Of a stretch of 6,072 bases of DNA, positions 1-3,166 are shown one piece after another. Below the pieces are notes generated by a model that made no database searches, was not told the DNA's origin, and saw nothing but the letters and a program-made list of their open reading frames with translations. The stretch is taken from positions 1 to 6,072 of the forward strand of contig CAYJQO010000031.1 of the NCBI GenBank assembly GCA_964372445.1, written 5' to 3'. Within the stretch, counting starts at the first letter, position 1; each line of letters opens with the position of its first letter. This DNA comes from CAYJQO01 sp964372445 (GTDB taxonomy: Bacteria > Patescibacteriota > Minisyncoccia > UBA6257 > GWB1-50-10). Both the position numbers and the translations under genes were made by a program.

Positions 1-56
1 GCGGAAGGGGGGTGTGGGGGGAATTCCGCCCGCCGAGCCCAGCCAGTTCCGTTCGA

Positions 57-77
57 ATATTTTCAAACAGACACCGC
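57..77 (+). repeat. Intact copy of a 21-base direct repeat
   Basis: The sequence ATATTTTCAA followed directly by ACAGACACCGC occurs here uninterrupted. The same two halves occur at 1876-1885 and 1930-1940, separated there by 44 bases of palindromic repeat. The bases outside the 21 do not match between the two places. Here it lies 38 bases upstream of the first gene. It could be an unfilled insertion site, one end of a duplicated or inserted segment, or a shared upstream element. Seen: the exact match. Inferred: its origin. Confidence 0.7.
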
Positions 78-115
78 CAATCAGGATTTTTCAAGTTTAA
101 TAAAGAGAACTGAAA

Positions 116-607
116 ATGGAAACCAAAGGGAGCAAGTTTCAGTTCGTGGAGCGCAAGTCGCCCCAAATCATGAACGCGCTCGCCGAAGCGCCTGTCTACA
201 AGAAGCAGGGTCGCGTGGAAGCTCGACCGGCAACGCTTGGCGAGGAAATCATGACCACGCTTGAAGGTGGCGCGAAGGAAACGGTCAACAAGGCCAACGA
301 TGGCGACTAGATCGTCACCAACCTGTCCGGCGAGCAGTACATCATCTCCGAGAAGAGATTTCTCAGTCACTACGAAGCTACCGATGAGGAAGGTGTGTAT
401 GTGGCGAAAGGCTACCGCCGCGCCATTCAGAATCCGTTCGGCAAGCCGATCGAAATCATGGCTTCGTGGGGTTCGCCCCAGACCGGAGACGAACGGTGCT
501 TCATCGCCGATACCTGCAACACGAGCGGCAAGTGCGACGGGGAGCCATATCTCATCGATGCGGACGCTTTCGCCAAGACCTACAAGCAGGTCGGAGCCCA
601 GGACTAG
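116..607 (+). pseudogene. PGDYG-like protein gene with an in-frame amber stop
   Basis: One reading frame runs from ATG 116 to TAG 605-607 (163 codons), but codon 65 (308-310) is TAG. Upstream lie 64 residues ending 'NKANDGD'. Downstream the frame continues 'IVTNLSGEQYIISEKRF', then 'RRAIQNPFGKPIEIMASW' and 'EPYLIDADAFAKTYKQV'. The GD-x-IVTN-x-x-GEQY-x-(12 or so)-F-x-x-x-YE pattern spanning the amber codon resembles the small PGDYG-type proteins found in bacteria and phages, whose function is unknown to me. That position is often Glu or another residue in such proteins, and GAG to TAG is a single change, so nonsense mutation is the simplest reading. A weak SD (AAAGAGAA, 102-109) precedes the ATG. 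A GTG at 401 preceded by AGGAAGG (387-393) could start a separate C-terminal half. Amber is also used as a normal stop at 605 and 3075, which argues against recoding. The family call is from memory and moderate. Confidence 0.6.
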
Positions 608-635
608 GCGACTTCCTTCGTTTCGCACTACATCG

Positions 636-687
636 AGAGCTTCCCGCGTACAGCCACACCGGAAGCTCTTTTCTTTTTAATTTTTCC
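636..687 (+). terminator. Rho-independent terminator
   Basis: AGAGCTTCC (636-644) pairs perfectly over 9 bp with GGAAGCTCT (661-669) around a 16-base loop, followed by a T-rich tract (TTTTCTTTTT and more, to 687). It lies 28 bases after the end of the PGDYG-like gene and would end its transcript. Confidence 0.85.
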
Positions 688-757
688 TTAAATTTTTCAT
701 AAAATACATTTGGTATTTGCTCCGCAAATTCATTTTTAATTGCCGCCAAAGAAAAAC

Positions 758-805
758 TTGTCCTTCGACATAGCTCAGGACAATGGTGAGCCTGTCGAAC
801 CATTG
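758..805 (-). repeat. Two-module palindromic repeat, copy 1
   Basis: Read on the minus strand this is CAATGG, core TTCGACAGGCTCA, CCATTG, then (sharing TTG) TTGTCC, core TGAGCTATGTCGAA, GGACAA. Each core sits in its own 6-bp stem (CAATGG/CCATTG and TTGTCC/GGACAA), and the two cores are near reverse complements, so the whole also folds as one long palindrome. It matches the copy at 1883-1929, which lies in the opposite orientation. Short TTCGACA...GCTCA palindromes scattered between genes are familiar from many uncultured-bacterium genomes and resemble REP-type elements mobilised by Y1 (RAYT) transposases. That link is an inference, and no such enzyme is in this window. Confidence 0.8.
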
Positions 806-852
806 AAATTGTTAATGCTCTCGGCTTCGCCCTTCATTTCATTTTACCCGCC

Positions 853-865
853 CGATAGGTAGGGA
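853..865 (+). repeat. 13-base direct repeat, left copy (CGATAGGTAGGGA)
   Basis: This matches CGGTAGGTAGGGA at 1864-1876 with one difference. The two copies bracket the patatin-like gene. Both lie at the 3' side of a C-rich stretch that can pair imperfectly with it (CCC at 847-849 with GGG at 862-864), so each may be the remnant of a small hairpin repeat. Confidence 0.5.
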
Positions 866-892
866 GAAAACATAATTTTCTTTAACAAAAAC

Positions 893-921
893 TTGCTTAA
901 TTCTAGTTGCCGTGGCATATT
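893..921 (+). promoter_or_regulatory. Candidate promoter of the patatin-like gene
   Basis: TTGCTT (893-898), a 17-base spacer and CATATT (916-921), with TG at 913-914 giving an extended -10. Transcription would start near 928, leaving about 42 bases of leader before ATG 970. The -35 is poor (3 of 6). The stretch 806-892 is AT-rich; besides the direct repeat I see nothing definite in it. Confidence 0.35.
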
Positions 922-969
922 AGGTTTAGCTCGAAGCTTACCTTGAAAATAGAAAAGGACGTAATCGTT

Positions 970-1815
970 ATGAGGAAAAGAGCTCTTGTTGTGGGGATGG
1001 GTGGATTGAGAGGTGGTTATGATGCTGGGGTTGTCGCTACGCTCTGCAGAAAACTGGGGCCGGACTACTTCGATGGAGTTTTCGCTTCATCGGTAGGAGT
1101 CTTCGCCGCGACGTTCTTCGTTGCGAATCAGCCTGATACAATCGAGAACACATGGCGAAACCTTGTTGATGGCAAGAAACTTGTTAGTCTCCTGCACCCC
1201 CTTCGGCGTCGTGAAATTCTTGATCTGGATTATCTTATAGAGATTTTCCAGAATGAAGGGTCGCGATTAGACATCGAGGGTGTGCTAAACTCTCGGACAA
1301 GCTTGGTGTACGTTCTTACTGAATACCCATCAGGCAATGTCACCTATCGTGCCCCAAGTAGGGAGAATTTATTTGAACTCATGCGAGCTTCTGCGGCACT
1401 TCCCCTAGCGCACCGTCCGGTGCGAGTAGGCGGGGTTTGTTATACTGACGGTGGCTTGGTTCAGCCTCTCCCGATCGCCAAAGCACTAGAAGGTGGCTAT
1501 GAAGAGATCATTGCCATCTATAACAAGCCAGAAGAATTTTACGTGGGATGGAGGTTCAAGCTTTTTTTGCCCCTACTGTCTCTGGGTTTACCTTCCGCCA
1601 TCTCTCAATTGGTGCGAACGTTTGAAACGAGAGTACGAGAGTTAGAGAGAAAGATTTCAAGTGACCCTCGTATTTCAGTTATCAGGCCGAGAGAACAAAT
1701 ACCGCTACGTTCAATTCTCGATACCAACAGGTCACGATTAAATGAAACGATTGACTTGGGTGTGGCCGATGCACGGAGATTTGTAGCATCTCAACTCCCC
1801 AACCGCCAAAGCTAA
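970..1815 (+). CDS. Patatin-like phospholipase / serine acyl hydrolase
   Basis: Predicted lipid acyl hydrolase of the patatin family, 281 residues, closest in pattern to the YjjU/RssA-type bacterial proteins. The oxyanion glycine loop is 'GMGGLRGGY' (9-17). The nucleophile elbow is 'ASSVG' (39-43) with Ser41; its first position is Ala rather than the usual Gly. The catalytic Asp is D160 in 'YTDGG', preceded by 'RASAALPLAHRPV' (139-151), the usual stretch before the Asp. 'GYEEIIAIYNKPEEF' follows as in YjjU-like proteins. A hydrophobic stretch 'FKLFLPLLSLGLPSAI' in the C-terminal part may touch membrane; there is no signal peptide. I chose ATG 970 over the in-frame TTG at 907 because AAAAGGA (953-959) sits at good distance and homology begins right after the Met. 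Known of the family: Ser-Asp dyad cleaving acyl esters of phospholipids. The substrate is not readable from sequence. The gene stands alone, is more AT-rich than dnaG-rpoD, and is bracketed by repeats, so it may be acquired. Confidence 0.85.
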   Translation: MRKRALVVGMGGLRGGYDAGVVATLCRKLGPDYFDGVFASSVGVFAATFFVANQPDTIENTWRNLVDGKKLVSLLHPLRRREILDLDYLIEIFQNEGSRLDIEGVLNSRTSLVYVLTEYPSGNVTYRAPSRENLFELMRASAALPLAHRPVRVGGVCYTDGGLVQPLPIAKALEGGYEEIIAIYNKPEEFYVGWRFKLFLPLLSLGLPSAISQLVRTFETRVRELERKISSDPRISVIRPREQIPLRSILDTNRSRLNETIDLGVADARRFVASQLPNRQS

Positions 1816-1836
1816 GAAGCTGAGGCGGTTTCTATT
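1801..1836 (+). terminator. Probable terminator overlapping the end of the patatin-like gene
   Basis: AACCGCC (1801-1807) pairs with GGCGGTT (1824-1830). Inside, AGCT (1810-1813) pairs with AGCT (1818-1821) around an AAGA loop, leaving an AA/GA internal loop. The run after the stem, TTTCTATTAGTTT, is broken, so it is weaker than the other terminators here. The 5' arm lies in the last codons, and the TAA stop (1813-1815) falls at the apex. Confidence 0.55.
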
Positions 1837-1850
1837 AGTTTACTGCCAAA

Positions 1851-1876
1851 CCTCCCTCCCTGTCGGTAGGTAGGGA
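1851..1876 (+). repeat. Hairpin repeat containing the right copy of the 13-base direct repeat
   Basis: TCCCTCCC (1853-1860) pairs with GGTAGGGA (1869-1876) with one mismatch and an 8-base loop. Bases 1864-1876 (CGGTAGGTAGGGA) repeat 853-865 with one difference. It abuts the left half of the split 21-base repeat, sharing base 1876. Confidence 0.5.
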
Positions 1877-1940
1877 TATTTTCAACCCTTCGATAAACTC
1901 AGGGTTGTCCTGAGCCTGTCGAAGGACAAACAGACACCGC
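1876..1940 (+). repeat. Split copy of the 21-base repeat, interrupted by a palindromic element
   Basis: ATATTTTCAA (1876-1885) and ACAGACACCGC (1930-1940) are the two halves of the sequence found intact at 57-77. Between them lies palindromic-repeat sequence (1886-1929). CAA stands at both junctions (1883-1885 and 1927-1929), so removing 44 bases restores the intact 21-base sequence exactly. This is what a filled insertion site looks like, either with a 3-base CAA duplication or with insertion just 3' of a CAA target by an element that itself ends in CAA. Confidence 0.7.
1883..1929 (+). repeat. Two-module palindromic repeat, copy 2
   Basis: CAACCC, core TTCGATAAACTCA, GGGTTG, then (sharing TTG) TTGTCC, core TGAGCCTGTCGAA, GGACAA. 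Both modules are 6-bp stems with 13-base cores, and the cores are complementary to each other if G-U pairs are allowed. Compared with copy 1 (758-805, opposite strand), the variable stem is CCC/GGG here and TGG/CCA there: both sides changed together, so pairing is kept. The other stem (TCC/GGA) is identical in both. Confidence 0.8.
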
Positions 1941-1949
1941 ACTTCGGTA

Positions 1950-2022
1950 AGCTCCTTGCAGCACTTACATATTGTGTGATACGGTTCCTATCAGTACTAA
2001 CAAAATCAAAGTGAAAGGAGCT
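1950..2022 (+). promoter_or_regulatory. Leader hairpin able to hide the ribosome binding site of the next gene
   Basis: AGCTCCTT (1950-1957) is a perfect 8-bp complement of AAGGAGCT (2015-2022), which contains the Shine-Dalgarno sequence of the gene starting at 2027. Further pairs nest inside in order: CACTT (1962-1966) with AAGTG (2009-2013), TTGT (1972-1975) with ACAA (2000-2003), and TGATA (1977-1981) with TATCA (1989-1993), closing a CGGTTCC loop. That is 22 bp in one collinear, interrupted hairpin. If transcription starts upstream of 1950, ribosome access would depend on opening it. It matches no riboswitch class I know. The trigger (temperature, protein, small RNA, ligand) cannot be told from sequence. 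Confidence 0.5.
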
Positions 2023-2026
2023 CTCT

Positions 2027-2278
2027 ATGGTGACGAGGATGGATACAAGGCCGCGAACAATGAGCGGATCAGCGGAACTTCTGCGTGAGCAGGCCAGAGC
2101 ATACATCTGCGGAAAACTGGATCACGCTTTTGCTTTTGTTTTACCGCTACAGACCCAAGATGAAACGCGAGAGGCTTTTTGTGAGTGTGTTACGTGCCAC
2201 GAGCAAATGTGGATACAATTTCCACCGGATGGATACGAACGGCTACTGAAGGACGCAGCAGATGGGAAGATTCGGTAA
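2027..2278 (+). CDS. Small orphan protein with a CxCxxC cysteine cluster
   Basis: An 83-residue protein I do not recognise. It has a strong ribosome binding site (AAAGGAG, 2014-2020, 6 bases before the ATG) and its own terminator at 2307-2334, so it is very likely a real gene. The N-terminal 15 residues are basic and probably flexible. Residues 15-40 ('SAELLREQARAYICGKL' onward) look helical. 'CECVTCHEQMW' (52-62) gives Cys52, Cys54 and Cys57 with His58 next to them, plus Cys28, which could bind a metal or be redox active. 'FPPDGYERLLKD' follows. There is no signal peptide or membrane segment. In-frame ATGs at 2039 and 2060 are less likely starts because the SD fits 2027. The leader can fold over the SD, hinting at translational control. 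The function is unknown. Confidence 0.75.
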   Translation: MVTRMDTRPRTMSGSAELLREQARAYICGKLDHAFAFVLPLQTQDETREAFCECVTCHEQMWIQFPPDGYERLLKDAADGKIR

Positions 2279-2306
2279 GCTAGTCTCGCCGAGTTCTCGC
2301 AAGCTT

Positions 2307-2334
2307 AGGGCAATCAAAATGGTTGCCCTTTTTT
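2307..2334 (+). terminator. Rho-independent terminator
   Basis: AGGGCAATC (2307-2315) pairs with GGTTGCCCT (2321-2329), 9 bp with one G-U, around the loop AAAAT, followed by six T (2329-2334). It ends the transcript of the small cysteine protein gene. Its 3' arm also supplies the -35 element of the next promoter. Confidence 0.9.
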
Positions 2335-2352
2335 GTACAGCGATGATATAAT
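2323..2352 (+). promoter_or_regulatory. Extended -10 promoter of the DoxX-like gene
   Basis: TGATATAAT (2344-2352) is a perfect extended -10 (TGnTATAAT). TTGCCC (2323-2328), 18 bases upstream, matches the -35 consensus at 4 of 6 and lies in the 3' arm of the preceding terminator. Transcription would start near 2359, giving a leader of about 40 bases. The window's own sigma factor keeps the His and Glu (H247, E250) that contact extended -10 sites in E. coli sigma70. Confidence 0.75.
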
Positions 2353-2370
2353 GTTCCAAAAGGTTGGAAC
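2353..2370. promoter_or_regulatory. Inverted repeat across the start of transcription, possible operator
   Basis: GTTCCAA (2353-2359) and TTGGAAC (2364-2370) form a perfect 7-bp inverted repeat with a 4-base centre (AAGG), starting at the base after the -10 box. This is a typical place for a dimeric repressor site. As RNA only the right part would be transcribed intact if the start is near 2359, so a DNA operator is more likely than an mRNA hairpin. No regulator gene is visible in the window. Confidence 0.55.
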
Positions 2371-2397
2371 GTTGGTTGAAGCACCTTGGTGATTGCA

Positions 2398-2796
2398 ATG
2401 ACGCAGATGAAAAAAGTTGAATGGCTGCTGCGTATTGGCGTGGCGGGGGAGTTCATCGGCCACGGCCTGCTCGCGATCGAGGGCAAGAAGGATTGGATTG
2501 GGTGGATTAGTCAACTGATTCAAGTGCCTACCCCAACGGCGACTACGCTCTTGCTCTTGATCGGTATCGCCGATCTCGCGGTTGCCGTGGTGGTTCTGGT
2601 GAGGCCCATCAGCTGGGTGTTGCTCTGGGCCACGTTCTGGGGTTTTTGGACGGCACTGGTGAGGCCGCTGGTCGGCCAATCTGTTTGGGATTTTGTAGAA
2701 CGTTTTGCCAATTGGGCAGCTCCATTGGCGCTCTTCTACCTCTATCGAAACGGGCAATCTGACCGCGAAGCAGGGCATCTTGATCGTCACACGTGA
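2398..2796 (+). CDS. DoxX-like four-helix membrane protein
   Basis: A 132-residue integral membrane protein with four hydrophobic segments: about 9-27 ('WLLRIGVAGEFIGHGLLAI'), 48-68, 71-92 and 103-116. The opening 'LRIGVAGEFIGHGLLA', a short polar loop with 'KKDWIGW', the helix 'LLLLIGIADLAVAVVVLV' and the later 'WGFWTALVRPLVGQSVWDF' and 'ERFANWAAPLALF' fit the DoxX-like superfamily. These are small inner-membrane proteins, some linked to quinone or thiol redox chemistry, many of unknown role. A precise function cannot be given. The start is uncertain: TTG 2386, GTG 2389, ATG 2398 and ATG 2407 are all in frame and none has a strong SD. I chose ATG 2398, with a weak GGTGAT just before it. The gene is monocistronic with its own extended -10 promoter and possible operator. 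After the stop there is only a weak hairpin (CGACA 2801-2805 / TGTCG 2809-2813, then AGCGTTTT). Confidence 0.75.
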   Translation: MTQMKKVEWLLRIGVAGEFIGHGLLAIEGKKDWIGWISQLIQVPTPTATTLLLLIGIADLAVAVVVLVRPISWVLLWATFWGFWTALVRPLVGQSVWDFVERFANWAAPLALFYLYRNGQSDREAGHLDRHT

Positions 2797-2876
2797 CCAC
2801 CGACAGCGTGTCGAGCGTTTTCGAGGACCCGGACCATCGGCCGCCTCGTAAAAAAAGTTTTTTGACGTGGCATAAG

Positions 2877-2885
2877 TTATCCACA
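2877..2885 (+). promoter_or_regulatory. Perfect DnaA box (TTATCCACA)
   Basis: TTATCCACA equals the E. coli high-affinity DnaA box. It lies at about -43 to -35 of the TATAAT promoter at 2908, so bound DnaA would touch the -35 region. It is the only perfect box in the window; TGTGGATAC at about 2207, inside a coding region, is one base off on the other strand. An A7-G-T6 tract (2850-2863) lies just upstream and may bend the DNA. The perfect match is seen; regulation by DnaA is inferred. Confidence 0.6.
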
Positions 2886-2913
2886 GTTTTCAGTGGAGCG
2901 AATGTTGTATAAT
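2885..2913 (+). promoter_or_regulatory. Promoter of the mini-peptide unit upstream of dnaG
   Basis: TATAAT (2908-2913) is a consensus -10. At 17-base spacing the -35 would be AGTTTT (2885-2890), a poor match, so the promoter may need an activator or be limited by one. Start of transcription near 2920. The downstream unit ends at the terminator 3087-3124. Confidence 0.6.
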
Positions 2914-2931
2914 GAAGTAGATAAGAGAAGC

Positions 2932-2990
2932 GCCTACAAGCTAACGTGATTGCTGGTCGACAATCCCCCGTTGGTTACTAAAAAATAGGC
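2932..2990 (+). promoter_or_regulatory. Structured leader RNA before the lysine-rich peptide
   Basis: GCCTA (2932-2936) can pair with TAGGC (2986-2990), enclosing a hairpin made of CTAACG (2941-2946) with CGTTGG (2969-2974, one G-U) and GATTG (2948-2952) with CAATC (2961-2965), loop CTGGTCGA. An alternative pairing, GTAG (2917-2920) with CTAC (2934-2937), would compete with the outer stem, so two states are possible. It matches no RNA family I recognise. The transcript from about 2920 to 3124 is about 200 bases and could act as a small RNA in its own right. Confidence 0.4.
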
Positions 2991-3011
2991 CGAGCGAATC
3001 GAGATACTACC

Positions 3012-3077
3012 ATGAAAAAGCGAAAGGTGGCCAAGAAAGCGAAGAAGAGCAAGAAGGGCAAGAAGGGACACAGATAG
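3012..3077 (+). CDS. Lysine-rich 21-residue peptide
   Basis: The ORF encodes 'MKKRKVAKKAKKSKKGKKGH' plus a final Arg, ending at TAG 3075-3077. Of 21 residues, 12 are Lys and 2 Arg. Lys/Ala-rich short proteins are common in CPR bacteria and usually assumed to bind nucleic acid or ribosomes. The SD is weak at best (GAG 3001-3003, 8 bases upstream). What supports the gene is its setting: it fills the space between a consensus -10 promoter with a foldable leader and a very strong terminator, and it lies just before dnaG, where other bacteria have the basic ribosomal protein gene rpsU. The peptide is too short to be S21, and the upstream frame is closed by TAA at 2979-2981. It could be a real micro-protein, a leader peptide, or a chance ORF in a small RNA. 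Confidence 0.45.
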   Translation: MKKRKVAKKAKKSKKGKKGHR

Positions 3078-3086
3078 ACATTGCCC

Positions 3087-3124
3087 AGAAACATCCCCCT
3101 CGTGAGAGCGGGGATGTTTCTTTT
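3087..3124 (+). terminator. Strong rho-independent terminator before dnaG
   Basis: AGAAACATCCCC (3087-3098) pairs perfectly over 12 bp with GGGGATGTTTCT (3110-3121). The loop can close further as CTC/GAG (3099-3101 and 3106-3108) with a GTGA tetraloop of GNRA type and one bulged C. TTCTTTT follows the stem. In E. coli a terminator also separates rpsU from dnaG and keeps primase expression low; this one sits in the equivalent place. Confidence 0.9.
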
Positions 3125-3127
3125 GGT

Positions 3128-3156
3128 TTGATTTTCCGTCCTTCGGTCGCTACACT
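3128..3156 (+). promoter_or_regulatory. Candidate dnaG promoter, nearly leaderless
   Basis: TTGATT (3128-3133) and TACACT (3151-3156) each match consensus at 4 of 6 with the ideal 17-base spacer. Start of transcription would be near 3163, only about 4 bases before the dnaG ATG, leaving most of the SD-like AAGG (3159-3162) outside the mRNA. Otherwise dnaG would depend on read-through of the terminator at 3087-3124. Confidence 0.4.
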
Positions 3157-3166
3157 CTAAGGTGCC

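Noticed and set aside
116..607. Amber codon read as an amino acid (genetic code change)
   Set aside because: TAG also ends this frame at 605-607 and the mini-peptide at 3075-3077, and no suppressor or pyrrolysine genes are visible. Mutation or sequence error is simpler.
552..803. Minus-strand reading frame with 'MVRQAHHCPEL'
   Set aside because: This peptide start is a translation of the palindromic repeat at 758-805, and the rest is antisense to the PGDYG-like gene and its terminator. No ribosome binding site.
907..969. TTG start giving a 302-residue patatin-like protein
   Set aside because: The extra 21 residues show no family similarity, overlap a candidate promoter and lack a ribosome binding site, whereas ATG 970 has one.
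1882..2106. Minus-strand reading frame ending 'FDRLRTTLSLSKG'
   Set aside because: The tail is a translation of the palindromic repeat at 1883-1929, a well-known source of spurious proteins. The rest is antisense to the leader and start of the 83-residue gene.
2850..2863. A7-G-T6 tract as a terminator hairpin
   Set aside because: An A-T only stem with a 2-3 base loop would not terminate; at most it bends DNA.
2862..2867. TTGACG as a -35 box
   Set aside because: No -10-like hexamer lies 15-19 bases downstream; the TATAAT at 2908 is 40 bases away.
2877..2885. Replication origin
   Set aside because: Only one perfect DnaA box, no cluster, no AT-rich unwinding repeats and no dnaA/dnaN neighbours.
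3012..3077. Degenerate rpsU or a nuclear localisation signal ('KKRKV')
   Set aside because: The frame closes at TAA 2979-2981 and no S21 motif is present; resemblance to a localisation signal is a chance result of the Lys/Arg content.
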